64,000 nucleotides of DNA from Hymenobacter terricola (GCF_017921975.2 NZ_JAGEMO020000007.1:1-64000), one strand, 5' to 3'. Counted from the first letter of the stretch, positions 33,355 to 42,691 are shown. Program-made: numbers and translations. Notes: a model not told the origin generated them from the sequence alone.

Positions 33355-36300
33355 GCCGTCGCGTACTTACTGATTTTTAATTCCTCGGCCAGGAAGCGGG
33401 CGGTGTGGCCCTTGCCGGATTTGGCCACCTGCTCGGGCGTGCCCTGGGCCACAATCATGCCGCCCGCCGCGCCGCCCTCGGGGCCGATATCAATGACGTG
33501 GTCGGCCACCTTAATCAGGTCGAGGTTGTGCTCGATGATGAGGACGGTGTTGCCCTTGTCGGCCAGTTTCTGGAGCACGTCGGCGAGGTGATTAATATCC
33601 TCGAAGTGCAGGCCGGTGGTGGGCTCGTCGAGGATGTAGAACGTCTTGCCGGTGTCCTTTTTACTGAGTTCGGTGGCGAGCTTCACGCGCTGGGCTTCGC
33701 CGCCGGATAGCGTGGTGGCCTGCTGGCCCAGCGTGAGGTAGCCGAGGCCCACATCGTTGAGCGTCTTGATTTTGCGCAGGATGCGGGGCTGGTATTCGAA
33801 GAATTCCACGGCCTTCTCCACGGTCATGTCCAGCACGTCGGTGATGGACTTGCCTTTGAAGCGGACCTCCAGCGTTTCGCGGTTGTAGCGGCGGCCTTTG
33901 CAGGTTTCGCAGGGCACGTGCACGTCGGGCAGGAAGTTCATTTCGATGGTGCGAATGCCGGCGCCCTCGCAGGTTTCGCATCGCCCGCCCTTCACGTTGA
34001 AGGAGAAGCGGCCGGGGCCGTAGCCGCGGATTTTCGCCTCCGCCATCTCGCCAAACAACTGCCGGATTTCGGTAAATACGCCGGTATAAGTGGCTGGATT
34101 GGAGCGCGGTGTGCGCCCGATGGGCGACTGGTCGACCTCAATCACCTTGTCCACCAAATCCAGTCCTTCGATGCTGCCGTAAGCCAGCGGCTCCCGCTTG
34201 GCGTTGAAGAAATACTGGTTCAGAATGGGGTACAGCGTGTCGTGAATGAGCGTGGACTTGCCTGAGCCCGACACGCCCGTCACGGCCACCAGCTTGCCCA
34301 GCGGCACCTTCAGGGTCACGTTTTTGAGGTTGTTGCCCTTAGCGCCCTTTAGCACCAGCTCGGTGCCTTCGCCCTTGCGCTTTTTGCGCTGCATCTCGAT
34401 GTGCTTCTGCCCGCTGAGGTACTGCGAGGTGAGCGAGCCGGAATTCAGAATCTCCCTGGGCGTGCCCGAGGCCACGATGTGGCCGCCGTGGATGCCCGCG
34501 CCGGGGCCAATATCGAGGACATGGTCGGCGTGCAGAATCATGTCCTTGTCGTGCTCCACCACAATCACCGAATTGCCGATGTCGCGCAGGTGCTGCAAAG
34601 CCTTGATGAGCCGCTCGTTATCCCGCTGATGCAGGCCAATACTCGGCTCGTCCATGATGTAGAGCACGCCCACCAGCTGGGTACCAATCTGGGTGGCGAG
34701 GCGGATGCGCTGGCTTTCGCCGCCGCTCAGGGTGCGCACCGGGCGGTGCAGGTTCAGGTAATCGAGGCCCACTTCGAGCAGGAAGCCGATACGCTTGCGG
34801 ATTTCCTTCAGCAATTCCCGGGCAATCACGTTCTGGCGGTCCGTCAGGCGGCTTTCCAGGCCCTCAAACCAGTCGGCGAGGTCGTTCAAATCCATTACCG
34901 ACAGCTCACCGATGTGCTTGCCGTCCATCTTGAAGTGCAGGCTTTCCTTTTTGAGGCGGTAGCCGTGGCACTCCGGGCAGGGCTGGGCCTGCGCATATTG
35001 GGCAATCCACTCCCGAATGTTATCCGACTCCGAATCCATCTGCCGGCGCAGGAACGGGATAATTCCTTCGAACACCTCGTTGTACAGGCCCTTGCCGCTA
35101 TCGGCCTCGTCTTCCGAGATGCCGTGGAGCAGGCGCTTGAGCAATTCCTCGGGCAGCTTGTCGAGCGGCGTGTTCAGCGTGGCTTTGTTCTTTTTGAGAA
35201 TGAGCTGGAGCTGCTGGAAAATCCAGATGTCGCGGTACTCGCCCAGCGGCGCGATGCCGCCCCGGCTGATGCTCAGCTTGCGGTCGGGCAATACCGCTTC
35301 TTCCGTGATTTCCTGCACCTCGCCCAGGCCATTACACGTCGGGCAGGCGCCGTAGGGCGAGTTGAAGCTGAACGTATTCGGCGCCGGGTCGTCGTAGGCA
35401 ATGCCGGTGGTGGGGTCCATCAGAAAGCGCGAGAAGAACTGCGGCTGGGCCTTTTTGGCGTCGGGGTCGAGCACCAGCATGGTGCCTTTGCCATGCATCA
35501 GCGCATTCTGCACCGAGCCGCTGAGGCGGAACCGGTCTTCCTCATTCACCAGCAGCCGGTCAATCACGATTTCGATGTCGTGGATTTTGTAGCGGTCCAC
35601 CTGCATCTTGGCCGTAATGTCGAGGATTTCGCCATCGACGCGCACTTTGGTGAAGCCCAGCTTGGCAATCTTCTGGAAATCTTCGCGGTAGTGGCCTTTG
35701 CGGCCCTTCACCACGGGGGCCAGCACCACCAGCTTCTTGCCGTCGAAGTGCTTGAGGATGTAGTTGATAATCTGGTCGTCGCTCTGCCGAATCATCTTCT
35801 TGCCCGTGGCATAGCTGAAGGCTTCGGCCGTGCGGGCGTAGAGCAGACGCAGGAAATCGTAAATCTCGGTGATGGTGCCCACCGTGGAGCGCGGGTTGCG
35901 CGAGGTAGTCTTCTGCTCGATGCTGATAACCGGCGACAGGCCCTCAATCTTGTCCACGTCGGGCCGCTCCAGCCCGCCCATGAACGAGCGGGCGTAGGCC
36001 GAAAACGTCTCCATGTACCGCCGCTGCCCCTCGGCATAGATGGTGTCGAAGGCCAGGCTCGACTTGCCCGAGCCCGAGATGCCCGTGAATACCACCAGCC
36101 GGTTGCGCGGAATTTTCACGCTCACGTTTTTCAGGTTGTGCTCGCGGGCGCCGTACACCTCGATGTATTGCGCCTCCAGGTGTTGCGAGGTATGGGCGGC
36201 GCCATTGAGCGCGGTGGGCGGCAGCGTTTCGGGCGTCTGGTGCCGAAGGGCCACAGCTGCGCTATCCGGATTGGGTTGGCTAGCGGCCGCAGCGGCCGGT

Positions 36301-36401
36301 TCGGTGAGGGTGCCGGCCAGCTGTTTTTTCAGCGTAGTGGCCGTGGTTTTGGGAGCTTTTGGGGCTTTAACAGCCGGGGTAGCAGTGGATTTTTTGGCCA
36401 T
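33351..36401 (-). CDS. uvrA: Excinuclease ABC subunit UvrA
   Basis: A 1016-residue damage-recognition ATPase of nucleotide excision repair. Both ABC modules are complete: Walker [13 protein letters not shown] and [12 protein letters not shown]; signatures LSGGESQRI and LSGGEAQRV; Walker [13 protein letters not shown] and [10 protein letters not shown]. Zinc-binding pairs are seen in [16 protein letters not shown] and CETCEGAG ... CETCKGRRY. An N-terminal lead of about 75 residues, rich in Ala, Lys, Thr and Pro ([20 protein letters not shown]...), precedes the usual start ([18 protein letters not shown]) and explains why it is longer than E. coli UvrA (940). The lead is predicted to be disordered. 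A TACCTTTA box lies just before the start. Confidence 0.97.
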   Translation of the reverse strand: MAKKSTATPAVKAPKAPKTTATTLKKQLAGTLTEPAAAAASQPNPDSAAVALRHQTPETLPPTALNGAAHTSQHLEAQYIEVYGAREHNLKNVSVKIPRNRLVVFTGISGSGKSSLAFDTIYAEGQRRYMETFSAYARSFMGGLERPDVDKIEGLSPVISIEQKTTSRNPRSTVGTITEIYDFLRLLYARTAEAFSYATGKKMIRQSDDQIINYILKHFDGKKLVVLAPVVKGRKGHYREDFQKIAKLGFTKVRVDGEILDITAKMQVDRYKIHDIEIVIDRLLVNEEDRFRLSGSVQNALMHGKGTMLVLDPDAKKAQPQFFSRFLMDPTTGIAYDDPAPNTFSFNSPYGACPTCNGLGEVQEITEEAVLPDRKLSISRGGIAPLGEYRDIWIFQQLQLILKKNKATLNTPLDKLPEELLKRLLHGISEDEADSGKGLYNEVFEGIIPFLRRQMDSESDNIREWIAQYAQAQPCPECHGYRLKKESLHFKMDGKHIGELSVMDLNDLADWFEGLESRLTDRQNVIARELLKEIRKRIGFLLEVGLDYLNLHRPVRTLSGGESQRIRLATQIGTQLVGVLYIMDEPSIGLHQRDNERLIKALQHLRDIGNSVIVVEHDKDMILHADHVLDIGPGAGIHGGHIVASGTPREILNSGSLTSQYLSGQKHIEMQRKKRKGEGTELVLKGAKGNNLKNVTLKVPLGKLVAVTGVSGSGKSTLIHDTLYPILNQYFFNAKREPLAYGSIEGLDLVDKVIEVDQSPIGRTPRSNPATYTGVFTEIRQLFGEMAEAKIRGYGPGRFSFNVKGGRCETCEGAGIRTIEMNFLPDVHVPCETCKGRRYNRETLEVRFKGKSITDVLDMTVEKAVEFFEYQPRILRKIKTLNDVGLGYLTLGQQATTLSGGEAQRVKLATELSKKDTGKTFYILDEPTTGLHFEDINHLADVLQKLADKGNTVLIIEHNLDLIKVADHVIDIGPEGGAAGGMIVAQGTPEQVAKSGKGHTARFLAEELKISKYATA

Positions 36402-36425
36402 TCAGAAACGCAGCGAATAAGTGCG

Positions 36426-36433
36426 TAAAGGTA
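36426..36433 (-). promoter_or_regulatory. Candidate -7 box of uvrA
   Basis: TACCTTTA on the minus strand, one base off TAnnTTTG, lies 24 bases before the uvrA start, a distance that suits a short leader. The same box type precedes asnS and the lipoprotein gene at 63398. Confidence 0.45.
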
Positions 36434-36704
36434 CGAAGAAGGGGGCCCGAAGGCTAACAAAACCAGCTTTTTTGCCAGCCGCATTAGCCGGCGCCGCCGC
36501 TGGCAGGGCGTCGGGGTATAACCAGAAACCGACCGCTTTTGTCCCCGGCTTTCGGACGGAAAATAACCCAGCGTTGATTCCGGGCATCTGGACGATTGTT
36601 TTCGGTCCGATGGTCGATTTTCGGTCATCTTGGCACCAGCCTTGCATCTATTGGGCAGGCAGCACCGTTTAGGGTGTTACCATCATTTTTATCAGTTTCT
36701 TATC

Positions 36705-37499
36705 ATGAAACCCCTCGCAAAACTTATTGGCGCGGCCCTGCTGGGTGCGTTTGCCCTGCTGGCCGCTCCGGCCGCTCAGGCCCAGGTGGGGGTGAATATT
36801 AATATCGGCGCACCGGCCTGGGGGCCTCAGGTTCCCTACGGTACCCAGTATTACTACATCCCTGAAATTGACGGCTACTACGACCTCTACACGCAGCAAT
36901 ACATTGTGTACCAGGATGGCTACTGGGTGCCCCTGCCGCAGCTCTACGGCTACGACCCCTACCAGTTCCACCCGGTCATCGTGAACTACCGCGGCGCCCA
37001 GCCCTGGCTGCAGGTGAGCTACTACCGCCAGCGCTACGCCTACCAGCCCTACCGGGCATATGGCCCCAGCCGCAGCGGCTACTATAATGGCGGGTACGGC
37101 CGCCCCGGCTATGGCTACGGCTACGACAACCGCGGCGGCTACTCCAACGGCCGCGGCTACGGCGACCGGGACCGCGACAACCGTGGCGGCTATTCCAACG
37201 GCCACGGCTATGAAAACCACGGCGGCGACCGCGACAACCACACCCAAAGCCCCGGTGGCGGCTACAACACGCCCCGCGGCACCCCAATGCCGCAGCAGCC
37301 CCAGCCCCAGCAGGGCGGCAGCCAGGGCAACCACGGCGGCTTCGGCGGTGGCCAGGGCCAGCCGGGCGGTGGCAATGGTGGCGGGCAGCAGGGTGGCGGC
37401 GTCGGCGGCGGGCGCGGGAACGAGGGCGGCGGGCGCGGTAACGGCGGCGAAAACCACGGCGGCGGCGGCGGAAACCATGGCGGCCACGGCCGAGGTTAA
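36705..37499 (+). CDS. Secreted aromatic-rich core protein, paralogue A, with Gly/Asn/Gln-rich tail
   Basis: A 264-residue protein. The signal peptide (MKPLAKLIGAALLGAFALLA...AQAQ) is followed by a ~95-residue core shared with the next three genes: VNINIGAPAWGP, GTQYYYIPEIDGYYDLY, QYIVYQDGYWVPL, GYDPYQFHPVIVNYRGAQPW. The rest (~150 residues) is low-complexity, first Tyr/Gly/Arg (YNGGYGRPGYGYGYDNRGG), then Gln/Gly/Asn/His to the end. I do not recognise a named family. The core looks like a small all-beta domain (possibly SH3-like) that would sit in the periplasm or outside. Longest member of a four-gene tandem array; each member has its own terminator or spacer, so they need not be one transcript. 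Start set by the signal peptide. Confidence 0.85.
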   Translation: MKPLAKLIGAALLGAFALLAAPAAQAQVGVNINIGAPAWGPQVPYGTQYYYIPEIDGYYDLYTQQYIVYQDGYWVPLPQLYGYDPYQFHPVIVNYRGAQPWLQVSYYRQRYAYQPYRAYGPSRSGYYNGGYGRPGYGYGYDNRGGYSNGRGYGDRDRDNRGGYSNGHGYENHGGDRDNHTQSPGGGYNTPRGTPMPQQPQPQQGGSQGNHGGFGGGQGQPGGGNGGGQQGGGVGGGRGNEGGGRGNGGENHGGGGGNHGGHGRG

Positions 37500-37549
37500 A
37501 TCGGCTCGGTGAAACCAGCCAACCCGTTTGAATCAAACCTAGTATACGG

Positions 37550-37588
37550 CACCCGGCCCTGCTTGCGCAGAGCCGGGTGTTTTGTTTT
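37550..37588 (+). terminator. Terminator after paralogue A
   Basis: CACCCGGC pairs with GCCGGGTG across a 14-base loop, followed by TTTTGTTTT; the paralogue B start codon is only 20 bases further on. Confidence 0.85.
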
Positions 37589-37607
37589 CACTCTAAATTT
37601 CTTCATC

Positions 37608-38066
37608 ATGAAACTGTTTCCCACCCTGCTCTGCGCCCTGGTGCTCGGGGGCGCCTCGCTTGTTGCGGCACCGGCGGCCCAGGCCCAGATTAATGTCAAC
37701 ATCAACACGGCCCCGCCCATGGTAGTGGGCGCTCCGGCCAATGCGCAGTATTACTACGTGCCCGAAATCAACGGCTACTACGACGTGCCGGCCCGTCGCT
37801 ACCTGGTGCAGCGCAACGGCAAATGGACCCGGATGGAGCGCATTGACGGCTACAACCCCTCCTATTTCCACCCGCAATACATTGAATACCGCGGCGATTC
37901 GCCCTGGACCTACAAGGGCCACGGCAACCCCCATGGCATTCCTCCCGGCCAAGCCAAAAAAATGTACCGCAACGACCACGACGACCACCGCGAAGGCGGC
38001 GACCGCGACGAGCATCATGACGATGACCACGGCAAAGGCAAGGGCCACGGCAAAAACAAGCACTAG
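37608..38066 (+). CDS. Secreted aromatic-rich core protein, paralogue B, with His/Asp-rich tail
   Basis: A 152-residue protein with a signal peptide (MKLFPTLLCALVLGGASLVA...AQAQ) and the shared core (INVNINTAPP, AQYYYVPEINGYYDVP, RYLVQRNGKWTRM, GYNPSYFHPQYIEYRGDSPW). The core is followed by the motif PPGQAKKMYR, also found in paralogue D but not in A or C, then a tail of about 35 residues that is almost all His, Asp, Lys, Gly and Glu (DHDDHREGGDRDEHHDDDHG, then GKGKGHGKNKH). Such a tail could bind divalent metal or simply be disordered. Between A and B there is a terminator, so B needs a promoter inside or just after the A stop, or read-through. Confidence 0.85.
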   Translation: MKLFPTLLCALVLGGASLVAAPAAQAQINVNINTAPPMVVGAPANAQYYYVPEINGYYDVPARRYLVQRNGKWTRMERIDGYNPSYFHPQYIEYRGDSPWTYKGHGNPHGIPPGQAKKMYRNDHDDHREGGDRDEHHDDDHGKGKGHGKNKH

Positions 38067-38090
38067 CCCCTCGTACAGCATTAGCGATTA

Positions 38091-38106
38091 GCACGCTCCA
38101 GCGTGC
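38091..38106. repeat. Small palindrome in the 233-bp gap 38067-38299
   Basis: GCACGCT-CC-AGCGTGC is a perfect 7-bp stem, flanked by TTA and TAA that extend it loosely. It may be a dispersed REP-like sequence. It has no T-run. The remaining gap holds the leader of paralogue C, with nothing else distinct. Confidence 0.6.
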
Positions 38107-38299
38107 CCTAATTAGTAGTTCCTCCGCCCAAGAACCGAGCCTGCCGTTTGGCAGAGCTGGTCGGGATAGTTCGCGGGTTAGTCTGGAGAATCGGTTTGTT
38201 TTAGGAATTCAGGGGCATTTGGGCACTTGGTTTGCGTTGGAAAGGCTATTTGGTTTACTCCGGGCAGCCTTTTCAATCCCACCCTTTTTCTCTTTCGCC

Positions 38300-38722
38300 A
38301 TGAAATCTCATCAGTTGCTACTCGCGTTTGTTTTCGGCGCTTTTGCCGCCCTTGCCACCCCTACGGTCGCTCAGGCTCAGGTAAACCTCAACGTTCAGCT
38401 TGGCCATCCTGCCTGGGGCCCGGCCGCTCCGGCCGGCTCGCAGTACTACTACATTCCTGAAATCGACGGCTATTATGACCTGGCCGCCCGCCACTACATT
38501 GTGCAGCGCAACGGGGCCTGGGTGCCGGTAGCCACCGTGCCCGGGTATAGCACCTCGTCTTTTCACCCGGTAGTTGTCGATTATCGGGGCCGCCAGCCCT
38601 GGGCGCAGTACCGCGACCACCACGCCCGCTACTACCGCCGCCCGGTAGTGGTGCGGAAAGAGGTGGTGCGGAAGCAGATAGTCCCGCGCAAGGTGGTGAT
38701 AGTGAAACGCGGCCGCCGCTAG
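38300..38722 (+). CDS. Secreted aromatic-rich core protein, paralogue C, with basic Val/Arg tail
   Basis: A 140-residue protein with a signal peptide (MKSHQLLLAFVFGAFAALATPTVAQAQ) and the shared core (VNLNVQLGHPAWGP, SQYYYIPEIDGYYDLA, HYIVQRNGAWVPV, GYSTSSFHPVVVDYRGRQPW). The tail is short and strongly basic with Val/Arg/Lys alternation (RRPVVVRKEVVRKQIVPRKV, ending VKRGRR). It is flanked by its own 233-bp leader and a strong terminator, so it is likely transcribed alone. Function unknown; a basic tail of this kind could bind an acidic polymer such as LPS or exopolysaccharide, which is a guess. Confidence 0.85.
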   Translation: MKSHQLLLAFVFGAFAALATPTVAQAQVNLNVQLGHPAWGPAAPAGSQYYYIPEIDGYYDLAARHYIVQRNGAWVPVATVPGYSTSSFHPVVVDYRGRQPWAQYRDHHARYYRRPVVVRKEVVRKQIVPRKVVIVKRGRR

Positions 38723-38739
38723 GCGCCGCCAGCTATGCA

Positions 38740-38768
38740 GAAAGCCCCGCCCGGCGGGCGGGGCTTTC
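38740..38768 (+). terminator. Terminator after paralogue C
   Basis: GAAAGCCCCGCC and GGCGGGGCTTTC form a perfect stem of 12 bp or more, 18 bases after the stop. Confidence 0.85.
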
Positions 38769-38909
38769 TAGTTGGGCAACTGGGCAGTAGCTACTTCGTC
38801 CTCCTTGCCCACTCCACTAAGCCCGTAAAACAGCCGCCCTGGGTGCCCGCTTAAATCCGGCACTCTACTTTGCAGTTGCTTATCATCTCATCCTAGTTTC
38901 TTTTTCATC

Positions 38910-39425
38910 ATGAAATCCCACCTTCGTTTTCTTGCTTTCACGTTGGGCATCGGCCTGGTCCTTGCCATTTCCACGGCGGCCCAGGCTCAGGTAAATGTGA
39001 ACGTAAACGTGGGCCGGCCCGCCTGGGGCCCACCCGTGCCGCAAGGCACCCAGTTCTATTACATCCCCGAAATTGACGGCTATTACGACCTGTATGCCCG
39101 CCAGTACATCGTGTATCGCAACGGCCAATGGGTGCCCCTGGCCGTAGTCGATGGCTACGACCCTTACCAGTTCCACCCCGTGGTGCTCGACTACCGGGGC
39201 CGCCAGCCCTGGGTGTACGTGGGTGCCCACCGCGACCGGTACCCGCGCCGCGTGGTAGTGGTGCAGCCCCGCCCCGTGATAGTGCGGCCCCGCCCGGTAG
39301 TAGTGCGTCCCCAGCGCGGCCTGCCGCCCGGCCAGGCCAAGAAAATGTACCGCGAAGGCTACCGCGAGGGCCGGCAGGATGACCGCGGCCACGGTGGCGG
39401 CAATGGCCACGGCCGGGGCCACTAG
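38910..39425 (+). CDS. Secreted aromatic-rich core protein, paralogue D, with GQAKKMYR motif and His/Gly tail
   Basis: A 171-residue protein with a signal peptide (MKSHLRFLAFTLGIGLVLAI...AQAQ) and the shared core, closest to that of A (GRPAWGPPVPQGTQFYYIPE, IDGYYDLYARQYIVYRNGQW, GYDPYQFHPVVLDYRGRQPW). The tail first repeats the C-type basic Val/Arg pattern (VVVVQPRPVIVRPRPVVVRP), then has the B-type motif LPPGQAKKMYREGYREG, and ends GHGGGNGHGRGH like A. D thus joins elements found singly in the other three, which suggests that tails were swapped between copies. Its 3' half is covered on the other strand by a spurious extension of the frameshifted oxidoreductase gene. Confidence 0.87.
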   Translation: MKSHLRFLAFTLGIGLVLAISTAAQAQVNVNVNVGRPAWGPPVPQGTQFYYIPEIDGYYDLYARQYIVYRNGQWVPLAVVDGYDPYQFHPVVLDYRGRQPWVYVGAHRDRYPRRVVVVQPRPVIVRPRPVVVRPQRGLPPGQAKKMYREGYREGRQDDRGHGGGNGHGRGH

Positions 39426-39435
39426 CCGGGTTATT

Positions 39436-39497
39436 GGCCCGATAAAAAAGAAGAACGGCGGCCCGATTGGGTCGCCGTTCTTCTTTTTTATCGGGCC
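39436..39497. terminator. Perfect 25-bp inverted repeat, bidirectional terminator
   Basis: Arms 39436-39460 and 39473-39497 (GGCCCGATAAAAAAGAAGAA, then CGGCG) match exactly with a 12-base loop. It sits between the stop of paralogue D (39425) and the expected native stop of the oxidoreductase (39488), inside the right arm. Confidence 0.9.
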
Positions 39498-41142
39498 GGC
39501 CGTGAGCCTGCTGCTTGCTGTACCAGTGCGGCCCAGTCGGTTTCGGGGCCGAGGGCGGCTGGGGCCGCAGTTGGTTGCGGCCCAGCAGCTCGGTGATATA
39601 AAGTATTGCGGAATCGCGGCCCATGCCGGCCACGGCCGTGATGCCGCCCGCCAGCACGTAGAATGCCAGAAAATCCTGCTTCGCGACCTCGCCTTGGTAA
39701 ATGATTTCGTCCCACTTCTCGGCGTGGCCGGCGTAGCGCAGGCTCTTGCCAAACTGCTGCGTCCAGAAGAAGGGAGCACTGGTGAAGGCGGCATTCTGGC
39801 CCAGCATGTTGCGGGCGACCGCCTGGCCGTGCTGCTGGGCCAGCCGCCAGTGCTCGATGCGGGCCGACTGACCGGTGCCGGCCACGGGAAACCGGGCAAT
39901 ATCGCCGGCGGCATACACATGGGGCGCCGCTTGCAGGTGGGCATCCACCGGCAGTCCGCCGTCCTGTTCGAGTTGGAAAGTGTCGCGCAGGAAATCGGTG
40001 GCCGGGCGCACGCCCACGCCCAGCACCACCGCCTCGGCCGGCAGGGTCTGGCCGGATTTCAGCTGCCCCCCCGTGACGTGGCCATTTGCCCCGAGTAGGG
40101 CTGTTACTTCGGCTTCGGTTTCAAACCTGACGCCTTTTGCTTCGTGCATCACGCGGAACATATGCCCGATTTCCGGCCCCAGGATTCGCTCAAAAGGCAC
40201 CTTTTCCTGGGCTACCACGGTCACGGCGCGTGCGTCACCAATCAGGCTGCTGTCGGCTTCCATCCCAATAAAGCTGGAGCCAATAACGACCACCTGCCGG
40301 GCCGTTTTAGTGGCTTGCAGCAGCGCAACGGCATCGGCCTGGGTGCGCAGGGTCAGCACGCCGGACAGGTCGTACCCGGGCAGCTTGGGCAGTTGGTTAG
40401 GAATCCCTCCGAGGGCCAGCAGCAATTGGTCGTAGTGAAGCGGCGGACGGTTTTCGAGCTGAATTTCCTGCTTTTCCAAATCGAGGCCCGTGGCGCAGGT
40501 ATTGGTCAGAAGCTCGATTTTTTGCTGCGTGTAAAACGCCGGTTCCCGCAGCGGCAGTGCCGCCGGCTGGGCCTTCCCGGCCAAGAAGGCTTTGCTGAGT
40601 TTGGTACGGTCGTAGGGCGCGGCGGCATCGGCCGATACGAGTACGAGGCGCCCCGCAAAGCCTTCCTGCCGCAGGGTCTGGGCCGCAAACTCGCCGGCCG
40701 CCCCGCCGCCGATGATAACGAAGGTGCGCGCATCGGCCGGGGCCGAAACGGCCACTGCGGGCGGCGCACCCCCAACCTCCGCCGTGGGCGTGGCATTGGC
40801 ATCGCCGATACTGGCGGGCGGGTTGAGCGGCACCTGCACCCAGATGCGGCCCTTGGCCTCGCGCACGGCAAAGGCGGGCAGCGTATCCAGCGCGGGCGGC
40901 TCGCAGAGGCGGCCGTCCGGCACCCGAAAACAGGCGTGGTGCCAGGGACAGACAATCCGGCCCGCTACCAGCTTGCCTTTTTCCAGCGGCGCACCGTGGT
41001 GCGGGCAGTGCGCCGCAAAGGCGTGCACTACGCCTTCGTGGCGGGCCAGCAGCACGGCCGGCCCGTCGTGGGACGTGGGGAAAGTGCACAGCTCGCCCTC
41101 AAGCACGCTGGCAGAGTCGGTCAGGTCGATTTCGGGAAGCAT
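39488..41142 (-). CDS. Rieske [2Fe-2S]/FAD-dependent NAD(P)H oxidoreductase (AIFM3-like), with a probable one-base deletion near the 3' end
   Basis: From ATG at 41142 the protein has a Rieske domain (CPHHGAPLEKGK ... CPWHHACF, both C-x-H and C-x-x-H pairs), an FAD-binding GGGAAGEFAA motif, an NAD-binding VVVIGSSFIGMEAD motif and the late CDYAGD-type block (VYAAGDIARFP). After ELLGRNQLRPQP the frame runs on to 38938, straight through a terminator and antisense to paralogue D, giving ~170 residues with no protein-like pattern. A different frame over 39488-39550 reads ALGPETDWAALVQQAAGSRPAR then stop, and DW-x-x-L is how this family normally ends. Adding one base near 39558 joins the two: 1655 bases plus one makes exactly 552 codons. 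It could be a true mutation or a sequencing error. It moves electrons from NAD(P)H through FAD to the cluster or a partner. Confidence 0.85.
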
Positions 41143-41262
41143 GGCATTGGCGGCTTGTCCCGGTTGCAACGGAAACCCGGCTGCTCAGGTTGACCCAATT
41201 CATGGAACGGCAGGCGACCATTACCTTTGAGGCTGCCAACGAGGGCAGCTTTTTCTTCCGGT

Positions 41263-42684
41263 ATGGTTTTCAGCAGTACGCTTTTCCTTTTCTACTTTCT
41301 ACCCAGCTTTTTACTCCTCTACTACGCAGTGCCGGCCCGCCTCAAGAACGCCGTGGCTCTGCTGGCCAGCTTGGGATTCTACGCCTGGGGCGGCCTGCAC
41401 TTCCTCGGCCTGTTCCTGGCTTCTGTCGTGGTCAACTTCGTCCTCATCCGCTACATGGATGCGACTTCCCAACGCAGCCGCAAACGTGTCTTCCTGCTGC
41501 TGAGCATCGTCCTCAACGTGGGCATGCTCTTCTACTTCAAATACGCCAACTTCTTTCTCGACAATGCCAGCGCCGTGCGCAGCTATTTGGGAGGGCCGGC
41601 CCTAACCTGGGAAAAAGTGGTGCTGCCCATTGGTATCTCCTTCTTCACCTTTGAGAAGCTCACCTACACCATCGACGTGTACCGCGGCGTGAATAAGCCT
41701 CTGAAGTCGTTCTGGGACTTCCTGCTGTACATCATGCTCTTCCCCAAGATGATTGCCGGGCCCATTGTCCGCTTCCACGAAATCGCGGGCCAGCTCACCG
41801 ACCGCAGCGCCTTCGACACCGTGGACCAGAAACTGGCCGGACTGTTTCGCTTCGGAATTGGCCTGGCCAAAAAGGTGCTCATTGCCAACGTGCTGGGCGA
41901 GCAGGCCGACCTGATTTTCAAAATGAACCCGGCCACGCTTTCCGCGCCCCTTGCCTGGCTGGGTGCGGTGGCCTACACCTTCCAGATTTACTTTGACTTT
42001 TCGGGGTATTCCGACATGGCCATCGGCCTGGGCCGGATGATGGGCTTCCAGTTTCCCGAAAACTTCAATAACCCCTACATCTCGCGCTCCATCACCGAGT
42101 TTTGGCAGCGCTGGCACATCACGCTCGGCCGCTGGATGCGCGACTACCTCTACATTCCGCTGGGCGGCAACCGTGTGAAGCCTAGCCGCCTCTACGTCAA
42201 CCTCTGGACGGTGTTTATCCTTTCGGGCTTCTGGCACGGCGCGGCCTGGAACTTCATTGCCTGGGGGGCCTTCCACGGGTTGTTTCTGGTGCTGGACCGG
42301 CTGTTTCTGCTGCGGCTTTCCCGGCGGCTGGGGTCGTTTAGCATCGTGCCCACGTTCCTCATCACGGTGGTGGGCTGGGTGCTTTTCCGGTCCGAAACGC
42401 TAGGTGGGGCGCTGGCCTACGCCGGCCGCATGTTTGCGGGGGGTACCAGCAGCCTGCCTTATTTCACCCCCGAGTTCTGGACCACGCTGACATTGGCCTC
42501 CGGCTTTGCCTTTCTGGCCGCCTTGCCTACCGTGGAGCGCCGCGCGCTGCGCGTGCTGGCCGCCGAGCACCTCACCCTGCCCCGCGCCCTGGCCCTAAGC
42601 ATAACGACCGCAGTATTGCTCATCCTGAGTGTGAGCTACGTGCTTAGCAGCAGCTTCAATCCGTTCATTTACTTCCGTTTTTAG
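41263..42684 (+). CDS. MBOAT-family O-acyltransferase (AlgI-like)
   Basis: A 473-residue polytopic membrane protein beginning MVFSSTLFLFYFLPSFLLLYYAVP, the usual AlgI/DltB opening. Core motifs: KYANFF, LPIGISFFTFEKLTYTIDVYRG, FPKMIAGPIVRF, FQIYFDFSGYSDMAIGLGRMMGF, FPENFNNPYISRSITEFWQRWHITLGRWMRDYLYIPLGGNR and FILSGFWHGAAWNFIAWGAFHG with the catalytic His. Such proteins take acyl (usually acetyl) groups across the membrane for transfer to polysaccharide. The next gene, 7 bp downstream, encodes an AlgJ/AlgX-like partner, so the pair is an O-acetylation module for a surface polysaccharide; no polymer-synthesis genes are nearby. Confidence 0.95.
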   Translation: MVFSSTLFLFYFLPSFLLLYYAVPARLKNAVALLASLGFYAWGGLHFLGLFLASVVVNFVLIRYMDATSQRSRKRVFLLLSIVLNVGMLFYFKYANFFLDNASAVRSYLGGPALTWEKVVLPIGISFFTFEKLTYTIDVYRGVNKPLKSFWDFLLYIMLFPKMIAGPIVRFHEIAGQLTDRSAFDTVDQKLAGLFRFGIGLAKKVLIANVLGEQADLIFKMNPATLSAPLAWLGAVAYTFQIYFDFSGYSDMAIGLGRMMGFQFPENFNNPYISRSITEFWQRWHITLGRWMRDYLYIPLGGNRVKPSRLYVNLWTVFILSGFWHGAAWNFIAWGAFHGLFLVLDRLFLLRLSRRLGSFSIVPTFLITVVGWVLFRSETLGGALAYAGRMFAGGTSSLPYFTPEFWTTLTLASGFAFLAALPTVERRALRVLAAEHLTLPRALALSITTAVLLILSVSYVLSSSFNPFIYFRF

Positions 42685-42691
42685 TCTGCAT

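Noticed and set aside
33918..36428. Long plus-strand frames opposite uvrA
   Set aside because: UvrA is complete on the minus strand; these are codon-bias shadows.
36705..37499. Paralogue A as a collagen or keratin-like structural protein
   Set aside because: The tail is low-complexity, but the shared core with three non-Gly-rich paralogues shows that the core is the family-defining part.
38938..39487. Natural C-terminal extension of the Rieske/FAD oxidoreductase
   Set aside because: The extension is antisense to a well-supported gene and a terminator, has Arg/Gly shadow composition, and the typical ending exists in another frame.
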